From: Whitmania pigra
Taxonomy: Eukaryota; Annelida; Clitellata; Hirudinida; Haemopidae
Direction: 5' to 3'
Assembly: GCA_021613335.1 (NCBI GenBank)
Contig: JAJTWR010000335.1
Span: forward strand, 1-64,000
DNA length: 64,000 bases
Under the pieces are notes generated by a model that was not told where the DNA came from, searched no databases, and was given only the letters and a program-made list of their open reading frames with translations. Both the position numbers and the translations under genes were made by a program. Below are positions 12,500 to 46,469 of this stretch, one piece after another (position 1 is the first letter of the stretch; each line of letters begins with the position of its first letter).

Positions 12500-14280
12500 T
12501 CAAAATGACGATGAGGCAATCTTGGCTGGAGAGTTGGTTCCTTCAGGTTTCCCTGCTTCTGAGGGGTTTGGTTCTGTAGATGGATGGAATTCTATTGTTG
12601 GGACCTCGGCCTGTTCCTTTTGACCAGCGGGGGCAGGAGGGGGATTGTCGGGAGCCTTCGTTTCTCTGACAGAACCAGAAGAGGACATCTCTGACATCCT
12701 GGTATTAGCTACCGAGACCTCTGACTTGGTTGGTTTGCTCAAACAGTAACGGAACGGCAACTTGCTTTTCCTCAGCGCTTCCCTGTACCTAGGATGGCTG
12801 GGGGCATAAATTATGGGGTTCCATGCCCCGGAGGCTTTGGCCAGCATGACTGGAATCTCAGTGGTATAGGGAGTGACCAGGTTGCTGTGCCCCGCCACAC
12901 CCAACATTGCCACTGTCACGTAGGGCACCCATGTGATGATGAACATTATCACGTTGACGGCGACAACCTTTGCGATCTGGATCTCCTGCTTCTGCTGGTT
13001 GGCAGTTTCCTTGTTCATCCTTGACATTTCTTTCCTGTTCTTGGCCACGGCGGAAATAATGCCGACATAGCAAAGCAAGATCAGGCTGACCGGAACTACA
13101 AATTGGAAAATGACGAAACACAAATTGAAGGAGATGTTGTTCCAGGTCCTAGTCAAGTAGTCCCAGGTGCAGCTAAAACCGAAACCCTCCAGCATGAACG
13201 TTCCCCAGCAGAACCACGGGGCGGACACCCAGCAAATGGCATGGACCCAGACGAATATGATCTGCTGGAGAGTTCTAGACTTTGAGGCAGCGTGCAGCAT
13301 GTACATGGGCTTGGCTATGACCATGTAGCGATCGACCGATATGGCCGTGAGCGTGTTGATGGAAACAAGACCGCTCACACCAGCCACGAAAGCGTACCAC
13401 TGGCATCCTATGGTGAAAAAAGAACACAAAATAGACTTTTTTAATTTATTTTTTATTTATTTAACCGGTCGAAAGGGTAATAGCCACTAACAGCCTGCTG
13501 CAAAAATAAGATACAACAACTATTAAAATACAGATTTAAATTCATTCGTTTAACCCCAACCAAGTTATCAAAGTTATTATCCTCTAAGAAACTAATCACC
13601 AACCGAAGAATCCCCACATCCAATAGCGCCTGAAACAGGCCAGGGCCATCATCGGGAAACCGATAATGGCGGAGAACATGAGGTCACAGATGGCCAGGTT
13701 GATGACGAAGAGGTTGGAAGAAGTTTTTAGAGATGGTGTTCTGAAAGTGGTCTGATGTTTAAAACTGGATAATGGATTGCATGATTTACAATTCTATGTT
13801 GCGTTATTTTTTTATATTATTATTATTTATGAAAATATGTATTTTAATATGTATTCCTAAAAATAGTAACTAAATATAGTTATGAAAAAAATTACTTTTT
13901 TTAATGTTCACAAACAAAATAAATTGAGGTAATAATAGGTGTTTTATTTTTTAGACAAAAAAATGACAGACTATCTCCACAAGCCTTTTCAGGTGCGTTT
14001 GAAAAAAGCACTAAAACCATAAATACAATAATTAAACTAATCATTCTTATTTAAAATATATTCATATAAAATATATTTATTTAAAATTATTTATTCCTGA
14101 ATTAATTAATAAAAGTTAATAAAACAAGTTAATAAAAGCTAGTAAAAGCTATCATAACAAAACAGATAACAAAACACTAACGTCCCGAAGACATATAGGA
14201 CTATGACCTTGCCAAAGGTGCCGATAAAAGCCACCAATGTTATGTAGATGCCAAGGAGGATCATGAATTCCCCCGGGGAT
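12500..14280 (-). CDS. Rhabdomeric (Gq-type) opsin, 5' exon not found
   Basis: Exons 14182-14280 (5' border uncertain), 13604-13740 and 12500-13407 join in phase. A light-sensing GPCR is shown by the retinal-attachment Lys in LAKASGAWNPIIY, which also carries NPxxY; by DRY in ISVDRYMVI; by the disulphide Cys pair (GCQWYAF; FSCTWDYLTR); by TM2 Asp in NLAICDL; and by ITWVPY in TM6. HPRYREAL after NPIIY corresponds to the HPK signature of Gq opsins, and YLTRTWNNISFN resembles r-opsin loop 2. The C-tail is long, Ser/Pro-rich (NPPPAPAG) and lacks recognisable domains. Odd points: TM1 reads GTFGKVIVLYVF, so the near-universal GN is GK; the donor of exon 13604-13740 is weak (gttggt). The extracellular N-terminus must lie in an exon right of 14280, near or within the alpha-SNAP fragment; I could not place it. 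Confidence 0.9.
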
Positions 14281-14559
14281 CTGATCTCAGCATTTTATTT
14301 GGTGATGCCTCATTGTGATTAATTCTGGAATTATTAATTATTAACTGTTACCAATAATCCTATGTTCATTACTCACGAACAGAAGCGGTAAACAGTTTGC
14401 TAAAGGCCATTGAGATATACACTGACATGGTTAGTCATAAAACTGGTTGAATGACAATGCATAGTTCATTGGTAGATGAAAATTATTTAAAACATGATAA
14501 ATGCATCAATTGATAAATGTTTGTTGTTATTCCAAGCAATGATTCAATTTCCTCCACAG

Positions 14560-15712
14560 GGGCAGTTCAGCATTGCTGCCAAGCACCACATGACGGCGAC
14601 ATCTACGGAACGGACAGAATTGATCTCAAAAAAGTAGGTTAAAAATATTACAATTGTTTCCTTCGTTTAATTCTCCACCCATTTGCTGCCCACTTAAGGA
14701 TATTAAGAGAATATGTGAGGTTATTTTTTTTTGCATCGAGTCAATTTCATTTCCAGGCAATCGTCCATTATCGAGCAGGCTGCTGATTTTTACCGAGGTG
14801 AAGAGTCGAACAGGTAACTTAGTGCTTACTTACTTACCTGGCTGTGATTGGTTGATGAGTTAAAAGGCTTTCATTGTGGATTGGTTTTAAATGGCTGTGG
14901 CACGTGAAATGTTTAAAGCACAAGCTTTACTCGAATTCCGTCTTGAATTTTTAGTTCTGCAAACAAGAACCTACTGAAGGTGGCGCAATACTCAACACAG
15001 CTGGAAAAATACGAGAAGGCTATTTCTATTTACGAACAAGTGAGGAATTTTTTTTAGTTGTAATTTCAGACGATTGACATACTGTTGTTGCACTGGCTTG
15101 ACATGAATGAGATATCCACAACTTTGAAACATTGTGATGCAGTACATTTTACATTTCGTGAGTACGTGGCACCTTTCTTGTGAGACCACATGCAATTTAA
15201 AACCAATTAGCTAGTAAATTAAGTGGGACATTACTTATTAATGAACACATCACTGAAATTTCATGACACCTCAGCCACAGGAATGCATATTTGTCGAGTT
15301 GGGAGTTCGAGCACAACATGCAGACTTTCTTTTTCTTTTCCAGGTGGGAATGTCTGCAATGGACAACCAACTCCTTCGACACAGTGCCATACACTATGAC
15401 TTTGAGGATGCCAAGAATTCTCTGGCTAGGTATGTGGCCTCCTTACCCAACCTGCAAGACTCGAGGGAATGCAAACTTCTGAAATTATTTGATTTCACAG
15501 AGCACGTGACATTTACATTTATATCCCCAAGCAATAGCAACCGAGTTGTGTCCCAATCAAACACTGTCCCATGAATCATAATGATTACCCTTATTACATA
15601 AACTCCAAACATATCTAAGCTATCATGTTCTTGTCAGGCAGTGGAAGAGGAGAATGAAAAATCCTTCGTAGAGGCTATCAATGAATATGATAACATGTCA
15701 AGGCTAGACTAG
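14560..15712 (+). pseudogene. Alpha-SNAP (NAPA-like) gene fragment, frameshifted and truncated
   Basis: Five exon-like blocks (14560-14633, 14757-14813, 14955-15039, 15344-15505, 15638-15712) match the C-terminal half of alpha-SNAP, the NSF adaptor that disassembles SNARE complexes: [80 protein letters not shown] and INEYDNMSRLD. Defects: a frame break between AAKHHMT and GDIYG; an extra base between AIVHY and EQAADFY; loss of about 12 residues after HYDF; and TAG exactly where alpha-SNAP has the Gln of RLDQW, removing the NSF-activating tail. The N-terminal half is absent. Introns are retained, so it is a duplicated gene piece, not a processed copy. Confidence 0.85.
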
Positions 15713-15949
15713 TGGCATTTTCAATGAAAGACTGACCTTTTGCAAAATTTGAATAAGGTTTTTATTGTAATCCCAGACATCAATAAATGAATATATCTAT
15801 GAATAAACAAAATTGAGCAGAAATGTTCGTGATTTTTTGAAGCACAAAATAATCTGTAAAATAAGCAAAAATGCAAAATAATCAAAACTATTTTGAGAAC
15901 GAAATGATTATTTGGTTTCACAAGTTCTGGAAAGAATATCAAGAATAAT

Positions 15950-17545
15950 TCAAAAATTAGATTTCCTCGATTTGGATGGAGGAGCTTCAATTGTCGGTCC
16001 TCTTTTTGGAGCGCTTTCGGACACTGGTTCAGGCTTTCCTGCAGCCTCGCAGGAACGTCCATTATTACTGGCTTCAGTATTACTTGCTTTGGGGGTTACA
16101 CCTTCGGCGAAGGAGAGTTTCTTTGCTTTTCCTCCTGCAACTTCGTAGGAGATGATTCTGCTTTCAGAGGCCTTTTTCTCGGCGAGCCTTGGAAAGTCGA
16201 CAGAGCAATTGGTGTCAGGGACCTTTGTGGGTCCTATGCTCGACTTTGGAGTTGCCCAGTATTTTGGTGCCTCCACTTTGATTTCTAGGACTGGTGAAAG
16301 CTGTATGATCTCGGAATAAAGTTTTTCTGACGTCTCGTTCTCGTCCACTTTATCTTCTGAGAAGTTATTTCCGTTTTCAGAGGTCTTTTTTTCGAGCCTT
16401 GGAAAGTCGACAGAGCAATTGGTGTCAGGGACCTTTTGTGCTTTTGTGGGTCCTATGCTTGACTTTGGAGTTGCCCAGTATTTTGGTGCCTCCACTTTGA
16501 TTTCTAGGACTGGTGAAAGCTGTATGATCTCGGAATAAAGTTTTTCTGACGTCTCGTTCTCGTCCACTTTATCTTCTGAGAAGTTATTTCCGTTTTCAGA
16601 GGTCTTTTTTTCGAGCCTTGGAAAGTCGACAGAGCAATTGGTGTCAGGGACCTTTTGTGCTTTTGTGGGTCCTATGCTTGACTTTGGAGTTGCCCAGTAT
16701 TTTGGTGCCTCCACTTTGATTTCTAGGACTGGTGAAAGCTGTATGATCTCGGAATAAAGTTTTTCTGACGTCTCGTTCTCGTCCACTTTATCTTCTGAGA
16801 AGTTATTTCCGTTTTCAGAGGTCTTTTTTTCGAGCCTTGGAAAGTCGACAGAGCAATTGGTGTCAGGCACCTTTTGTGCCTTTGTGGGTCCTATGCTCGA
16901 CTTTGGAGTTACCCAGCGTTTTGGTAATATAATTTCTGGGACTTCTGTAAACTGTGGGACCTTGGAAAAAGTTTTTTTTGACTTTTTGTTGCCCCCTTTA
17001 GCTTTTGAGGAGTTATTTCTACTTTCGAAGGTTGTTTGCACTTTGTTCAACTTTGCTAAGTTTTGTTTTTGGCTGACAGCTGTTGTTTCCACCATTGGAT
17101 GAGGAGTTTCCACCATTGGATGAGGAGTTTCCACCATTGGATGAGGAGTTTCCACCATTAGATGAGGAGTTTCCACCATTGGATGAGGAGTTTCCACCAT
17201 TGGATGAGGAGTTTCCACCATTGGATGAGGAGTTTCCACCATTGGATGAGGAGTTTCCACCATTGGATGAGGAGTTTCCACCATTGGATGAGGAGTTTCC
17301 ACCATTGGATGAGGAGTTTCCACCATTGGATGAGGAGTTTCCACCATTGGATGAGGAGTTTCCACCATTGTCTGAGGAGTTCTTTTTCTGCAAGAATCTA
17401 CGACGTGAAGAGTATCACAGAGACAGGACTGATGTTCGGACAGGAAATGCTGCTCCATGTCATATTTTCTTACCGTCCTTACAACGGGTTTATTCGGGGT
17501 TACCAGACAGATTCCGCATAACCACTGACCGTCGCGAATTAGGCC
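15950..17545 (-). CDS. Tandem-repeat protein with zinc-finger-like N-terminus
   Basis: An open frame runs from about 17530 to 15950; the first ATG is 17458 but the frame upstream already encodes CGICLVTPNKPVV…DMEQHFLSEH, which has C-x2-C and H-x4-H spacing, so ATG 17458 is probably not the start. Next come about 14 copies of MVETPHP, then a basic linker, then three near-identical 73-residue units (219 bp period) plus a partial fourth, containing VPDTNCSVDFPRL, VDENETSEKLYSEIIQLSP and KYWATPKSSIGPTK. The tail is basic and Ser/Pro-rich (PPSKSRKSNF). No enzyme domain or membrane span; the repeats look disordered and hold many TPK/SP phosphorylation-type sites. I do not recognise the family. It may use exon 17635-17752 upstream, but the phases do not match directly. 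TTTATT at 15761 could be the complement of its poly(A) signal. Confidence 0.7.
   Translation of the reverse strand, partial: GLIRDGQWLCGICLVTPNKPVVRTVRKYDMEQHFLSEHQSCLCDTLHVVDSCRKRTPQTMVETPHPMVETPHPMVETPHPMVETPHPMVETPHPMVETPHPMVETPHPMVETPHPMVETPHPMVETPHLMVETPHPMVETPHPMVETPHPMVETTAVSQKQNLAKLNKVQTTFESRNNSSKAKGGNKKSKKTFSKVPQFTEVPEIILPKRWVTPKSSIGPTKAQKVPDTNCSVDFPRLEKKTSENGNNFSEDKVDENETSEKLYSEIIQLSPVLEIKVEAPKYWATPKSSIGPTKAQKVPDTNCSVDFPRLEKKTSENGNNFSEDKVDENETSEKLYSEIIQLSPVLEIKVEAPKYWATPKSSIGPTKAQKVPDTNCSVDFPRLEKKTSENGNNFSEDKVDENETSEKLYSEIIQLSPVLEIKVEAPKYWATPKSSIGPTKVPDTNCSVDFPRLAEKKASESRIISYEVAGGKAKKLSFAEGVTPKASNTEASNNGRSCEAAGKPEPVSESAPKRGPTIEAPPSKSRKSNF
16222..16878 (-). repeat. 219-bp coding tandem repeat, three copies plus a partial
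   Basis: Landmarks recur exactly 219 bp apart (for example at 16361, 16580 and 16799). The copies are almost identical at DNA level, which means recent expansion or gene-conversion homogenisation. Confidence 0.95.
17083..17375 (-). repeat. 21-bp coding minisatellite (MVETPHP), ~14 copies
   Basis: Near-perfect 21-bp units; variants are rare (one Pro to Leu, and an altered last unit). Because 21 is divisible by 3 and the unit lacks stops, several other frames are also open here. Confidence 0.95.
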
Positions 17546-17634
17546 TAAACGAGCGTAAGAAGTAAGTTACACTTAAAGCTAATAGTTAAACATAATAATA
17601 AAATTAATAGTTGTATTTATAAACGAAAACTCAC

Positions 17635-17752
17635 GGTGATAGGAAACATGCTCGTGTTGGTTAACTTCGTCAATAGTTCTAAAGCATTTATCGCAACCTT
17701 CACGGAAACAAGTATATTCAACTTCTCTCTGTGCCAGACAAATTATTTCCAT
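17635..17752 (-). CDS. Candidate first exon encoding a C2H2 zinc finger
   Basis: ATG at 17752 opens 39 codons ending at a good gtgagt donor. It encodes YTCFREGCDKCF followed by EVNQHEHVSYH, fitting C-x4-C-x12-H-x5-H. It lies just upstream of the repeat protein on the same strand and that frame also starts with a finger-like motif, so one gene is likely. However it ends in phase 1, while the nearest usable acceptor (cag at about 17526) needs phase 2. A missed small exon, a sequence error or decay could explain this. Confidence 0.6.
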
Positions 17753-17943
17753 CTTTTCATAAACTCAAAACGAGGTCTGCTAACCACCAAAAATACAACT
17801 CCGGTACGTTAGCACATTTACCGCCGACTTCTCATCCAAATAAAGAACTAAAAGCTAATCGAAAATTGTTCGTGTGACTAAACTCTTTAACACTTTGAAT
17901 ATTTTTTTACATATATTTCCGCATACTCTTTAATATTATAAGA

Positions 17944-17975
17944 CATATTTTGTCGCCGGGCTGTTAAGACCCATT
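17944..17975. mobile_element. Short MITE terminus fragment
   Basis: TATTTTGTCGCCGGGCTGTT followed by AAGACCCATTA resembles the right end of the element at 38550-38753. Only this end is present. Confidence 0.5.
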
Positions 17976-17984
17976 ACATTATGT

Positions 17985-18197
17985 AAGTACAGATCGCTGC
18001 CAAAAAAAAGGGGGGCTGGAGCCGTTACCCCTTCTTCCCTGACTTCAGACTTGACGCAAAAAAAGTTGTTACATGCCGTTCGCACCGCCAGGGAGCGCTC
18101 TCGGGTAAGGGCGGTATGTAAATGGTAAATGGTAAGAAGTGCCTTCACCTGGAGAAGGCACTCAAAATATAGGCTAAAACACAAATACAACCGCATG
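17985..18197. repeat. Dispersed SINE-like repeat, copy 1
   Basis: Aligns in order with 33600-33810: ATGCCGTTCGCA / GTGCCGTATTCGCA, then GGGCGGTATGTAAATGGT / GGGCGCTATATAAATGGT, AAGAAGTGCCTTCAC / AAGAAGTCCCTTCAC, and GGCTAAAACACAAATACAA / GGCTAAACGCAAATACAA. The copies are diverged and neither has an ORF. Its class is not proven. Confidence 0.65.
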
Positions 18198-18439
18198 CGG
18201 TTTCATGTCTTACCGTAATTCAATCAAACCGGGTTTTATCTGAAACTAGTGTTATTGATCAATTAGCAATTACTAATAAAGAGCCACAAAACAATAATTC
18301 CACCATATTTTAATTAACAAAAATTCTAAAAAACTATTAAAATGCCAATTACTCAACTGAGTGTCACAAACAAACAACTGAAACTCAGACAATTCATTTA
18401 AGTCAAAATACCAATCAGTCAATGAAGCAGAAAACCAAT

Positions 18440-18690
18440 CAGTCTTCAACAGGAATGTCTTCATCAAGAACTTCCTCCTCATCGTTGCCATTGGAGTTGC
18501 TGCCAGAGTGACTCTGACGAGAGTCCACGAACTCCAGGTTGAGGGCCAAATCACAGCTTTCAGAGTGTCCCTCCCAATGTACCGGATGACATCAACTTCA
18601 GACATTCTCTTTTGCAGCTCCTCGATGCACCCATAAGCCTGGATGTGAGCAAATGCGGGCATTGCATTAATAAGAAACGAATATTGATGG
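18440..18690 (-). pseudogene. Unidentified coding-like fragment, possibly a decayed last exon
   Basis: The minus strand reads AYGCIEELQKRMSEVDVIR from a possible acceptor (cacatccag), then, after a one-base frame change, NSNGNDEEEVLDEDIPVED and a stop. The acidic end looks like a natural C-terminus. No family recognised. It could instead be two short exons or chance. Confidence 0.3.
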
Positions 18691-18693
18691 TAA

Positions 18694-18706
18694 ATTATTA
18701 TTATTA

Positions 18707-18751
<45 letters not shown>

Positions 18752-18930
18752 CATCATCATCGTCGTCATCATCGTCATCATCAAACATTTGAGAACTAAT
18801 TAATCTATTTATCATATTCTTTTAACCTTTTCCATGAACTTTACTCTCCTTTTCTGAACTCATTCTTCCATCCATCCATCCATCCATCCATCCATCCATC
18901 CATCCATCCATCCATCCATCCATCCGTTAA
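18694..18930. repeat. ATT/ATC microsatellite and ATCC tetranucleotide repeat
   Basis: ATT triplets grade into ATC/GTC triplets (18694-18782); a separate perfect CATC tract lies at 18868-18924. Confidence 0.9.
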
Positions 18931-20710
18931 AAAAATATTTAATCAGATAATATCATTTGGCGGCAGCCAAAAAAAAATTAAAACCTTCAATAAAGGTGGT
19001 GCTAACTGGATGTAATCCACCCGTAACGGTCACGCTTCAGTGGACTCGGCGAAGGAAAATTTAAATGAAAAATGTTCTTCTCAAATTGGAAGATTTGTTA
19101 TCTTGTCTCGGTGTTGATGAGTTGTTAATATTTATCTGATTTTTGTGAGCATCCTTGTGTTCAACACTTGACACTTCATTAGTTATGATAAATCATTTCT
19201 TTTAAATTAATAAGTAATGTCTTTAATCATAATAACTTATTTCTTTTACATTAATTAATGAATTTCTTTAATTAATAAGTAATGTCTTTAGTAATAATAA
19301 ATTAGTTTTCGTCGAGTTACTTGAATCTTAATCTTATTTATTCAAACTCAATTGCAAATCATTTAATCATTTTCAATTTATTTAATAATTCAACTCTTTC
19401 CCATAGGATTATAAAATTAGAATTAAAAAACCTGAATTTCACCCGCGGATAACCATCCTCAAGAGGTTGTGGTCCACTTTAAAAACTGGGAATGGATGCC
19501 AACGGCAGAATGGAAGGTTAACGGAAGTAAAAGGAAAATGTAATTTGAATTTCATTTCGAATTTCATTAACACGAATCTTATCAACAAACTGAAATATAA
19601 TATTTTATTAATAAACATTGACTAAGTGACGATTCGCTATTGGTCGAACGAATCCTTGTTAATAATGAATATTTAAAATATCTTATTTATATTTAAACCA
19701 ACCATTAATTAGCATAATTCATGCTCAAACCTAACTGATTACATATCAGAGAGATATGTTGTTAAACTAAATCAATTTATCTTTATTAATTTTTACGTTG
19801 TGACAATGGGATGTTAATTTAATTAGATGCATCAGCTTCTTTCCAATTCAATTAGCACTAGTGTTCTTGCAGATAATTTAATTTAAAATTTAATATAAGT
19901 TAAATAATTTTTTATTGCTGGTAATTCGAATATCGAATATCCGTCTAACAGATCGATTTTTTCGTTATTACAATACATTGTCGCCTGCCGTTGCTAAAGA
20001 CTTTCAGTGAAAGCAAATAAATTACAATAAATTACAAACGATGCTTAATAAATATTCATGAATCGAATAATTAGGTGTTTCCAATTTGATGAAAACCGAA
20101 AGCATTGCAATCATCTAATGCCAACAGACGTCGTTCTGTCTTCTGGGCCATCGAAACTGCTTTCGTAAAAAAAAAAAAGATTTTCCATTTGGAAAGTAGC
20201 ATTCCGTTTTTGAACATTTACTTCGTGATTTACGACTTTAAATTCAATTTTTTTTTTAAAGAAATTTTATCCAAACGTTTCTCGACCTCAAAGTTTAAAT
20301 TGCGACTGACTGAAAGCAGAGACAATGAGAATGTGTAACCACAGGGTCAACAAGGTTAAGTAAAACCACAAAAGGTCACGAATAACCACAAAGGTTGCTT
20401 ATAACCCGCCGAAAAGATATCTGGCGTAGAAAATTGTGAGAAAAAAAATGTGTTCAAGAGTCCTGTCAAGGAAGACTCGTGAGAGTAATCCACTTGGACA
20501 CAAAAGCATTTGGAATCTGCTGCTACCCAGATGTCATGGTGTCATCATTTTTGTCCTCGGATTTATTTCAAAAAAATATTTTTTTTTTAACTATAAATCT
20601 CGGCACGGGTCAAACTACCCCTCGCCAACAACCAAAAGAACAACATTTCGAATTAATTACTGCGTCGACAATAAATGTCAGTAACATATGAACAATATAT
20701 CTTACTCGTA
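18931..20710. other. AT-rich intergenic region
   Basis: No exon with supported splice sites, RNA gene or recognisable mobile element found. Confidence 0.5.
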
Positions 20711-20714
20711 TTTC

Positions 20715-20895
20715 TCTTGTTCAAAAAATTCGTCCACCAGGATCCTAAAAGTGGCTACGTCAGGAGAATTTAACAACTTCTTCTGGAAGCTTATTAATTC
20801 CAATAGTTAACCAGTCTGTTGGAAAAAAGTCCTTCCTGCAGTCCTTATGGCTTGTGCCAGTGGCAAGCTTCCAGGAGTGACCCACGGTTTTTTGG
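20715..20895 (-). mobile_element. LINE reverse transcriptase C-terminal remnant
   Basis: The minus strand encodes RKDFFPTDWLTIGINKLPEE and then, after a frame change, NSPDVATFRILVDEFFEQE. This follows the R-x-FF…WN-x-LP-x-x-VV…F(K/R)-x-x-LD pattern found at the end of many LINE ORF2 proteins. It is short and frameshifted. Confidence 0.55.
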
Positions 20896-20899
20896 TCGG

Positions 20900-23460
20900 A
20901 TTTTTATTGCTTTAGATTTCAGCTGTCAGGACATTAAGACGAAATGCGATGTCCGAAAAGTCTCAAATAAGCCTTTTATGTCAAAATGAAAGACGATTAG
21001 TACTTAAACTCCTATTTTCTAAGAAACCCTTTTCACGGACAGATTCAAAATGGCGATTTGTGAATTGCTTAAAATCTTCAAAGGTACAAAAATAAAAACT
21101 TCGTTATCGTTGAAGCCATCGCGTGTCAAACGATTCTCAACTTTCATCTCATTCTCTGCTCACTCAGTCGTCAAGACCACAAATAGACCTGTCCTCATTT
21201 AGGAAACGGTCCCCATGCCCCGTCAGTGCATTTACTGGTAGGAAAGGACCCCCCACGAAGGAGAATGGCTGGTCACAATGGTCACACCCGGGCACCCAAA
21301 TCCCGCGGACTTTCATAAGTTTTGGAAGTCATTCAAACTAAATCGTTTGAGTTCGTCTGGGTCACGTAATGGATCTTGGCCAAACTACCAATTAACCGAA
21401 TATTAATTGCCCACGGACGTCCGTGGCCTCCATTCTTTCACCACCACTACCTACCCATCCTAGGTCAGCCCGCTGCCCTCCAAACAACCCGAGGTGAGTG
21501 ATTAGGTCGTTCCTTTGTCTATTTATCGAAGTTAAATGCCGTACGACGACCATTTTTTGACAGAAAGTTTTATGTGCCCGCCATCTGGCGATGGATGAAA
21601 TAAAAAATAGAAATTTAGGAATAAAAACGAGTTCGGTCGTATGGCGATGATGATAACGATCCAGTTCAAATTTTGCGCAATCGAATAAATATGAACACTG
21701 CTGCGAGTAATGAATGAATGAATGAATGAATGAACGAAAGAATGAATGAATGAATGAATGCATGAATTGATGAACGAACGAAAGAATGAATGAATGAATT
21801 ACCCTATTTTAAGGCACGTATGTTAATGTTCATGCATGTTAACGAAGTTCAAAAGAGCTGTAAAAAACATCGGTCAGCTGATAGGCTAACTGAGACTTAA
21901 CTATAAAAATAATCGAGCTAACTAATCGAACCAGAACTTGAGTTAATTAACTACCGAGACTTATCCAACGGGTTCAGCCCGTGACAATTGAACACTAAAC
22001 AATGTCTCAATGTTCTGAAACCTATGAAATGTGCAGCAAGCACTTTTTTAAAAACATAATTAAACAAACTCCATCAGTTGATTTAGGTGATTGACTTAAT
22101 TAACTGATTGACATATTTAAGTGATTGACAGAACTAACTGATTGACGATTGAAGATATGGAGGAGGAGGAGAGAGGAAGGTTCAAGAGTGAATTAATGGG
22201 GCACCAACAGGAACACGAGGTTGGCGATGATAATGATGATGACGATGATAATGATGGTGACAATAGTAATAAAGACGACGACGACGATGATGATGATGAT
22301 GGCGGATTTTTTTTTTGTACAGAAGTTGAAGGCTGTGACGAACAGAACAAGGTTAGATGTTGAGAAACATTTGACACCAAACAAGTTTAAATCGAGATTG
22401 ACGATGACGATGACGTGCAAAGAACAAAGCCGAAAGATGACGAGAGACTTTTTCCGCCTTCTACTCCGGCTTACCAGAGCTGGTCAGAGAAATCGGGGCA
22501 CGGGGATGGTGGTGCAAACCCCCCATAAAACCATCAGAATACAAAGAGAAACGTTTCTTTAAAAAAATGACTCAAGTTACTAAAAAATAATGAAAGAAAG
22601 GATTTTTCAGTTGTAATACTTCTTGAAAAGTGACGAGATTGGCCGGACGAACGGACCAATAGGAAGCCACGAATGGTAAGTTGTTCAAATCACATCATTT
22701 GAGGAGTTTCGATCATTTTGCAGACGATATCCAATCAATTGATAATTGACAGGTCAGTCGACTGAAGGCATAGCTTCCAACCAATTGTTGGAGAGAAGTC
22801 CTCCGAATAATTCAAAGGCCGAGAAAAATTGATAAGGCACAGGAATAACCATAAAAAATTTACAATAGTTGAAAGGTGACCTCAATTATTTGCAAGAATA
22901 GTCAAGACTCAACCGAGAACATGCGGGCCTGATCTTAAGTTGCACACAGATCGCTATTGGATGAACTTAACGATGTTTTACCAATAAGGAAGCATCCAAA
23001 ATCTGGCTGAAATGAAGCAGAAAATAAAAATTCATCAGCCAATTGAAACTAAGCTGAATGAAGGCTCCTGCAATGATTGGAGGTATTGCAGCCAATGACA
23101 AAAGCCCCGAACGATGTCAGGAATTCTAAAAAATGATTGGACGATAAGAAAAATGCTAAAAACCTAACGATCACGGCCGTCAAATGAAAAGGGGACAGCA
23201 TCAGCGCTGGTGCAAGCAATAGAACCAATCACAATTGAATTCGACCACGATTGGCCTCTAAGAGAATTACAAAAACAATGACGTCGACACTGAAAATTGA
23301 AACAATTGTAATAAAGATAGCGCTAACAACAACAACAAAACAATTTAAAAGGGTGTGAAAAATGCTACAAGCATCGTAAAGACCCTTGCTGGCTCGTGCG
23401 ATCCAGGCGCACTTCTCATCGGGGTCATTGCATATTAATGAGGCTAAGAATGTCAAGGCC
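20900..23460. other. Intergenic region downstream of the RhoGEF gene
   Basis: Contains an ATGA tetranucleotide tract (21706-21800), a GAT/GAC tract (22220-22300) and many short TTGATTGAC-like words. No gene supported. Confidence 0.5.
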
Positions 23461-23462
23461 GA

Positions 23463-46464
<23,002 letters not shown>

Positions 46465-46469
46465 GACCA

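Noticed and set aside
13103..13285. Plus-strand frame opposite the opsin
   Set aside because: Shadow of the opsin exon; the opsin reading has all GPCR motifs.
17083..17565. Plus-strand FPPLDEE frame across the 21-bp array
   Set aside because: It is the complement of the MVETPHP frame; coding on the minus strand continues into the 219-bp repeats while the plus frame does not continue.
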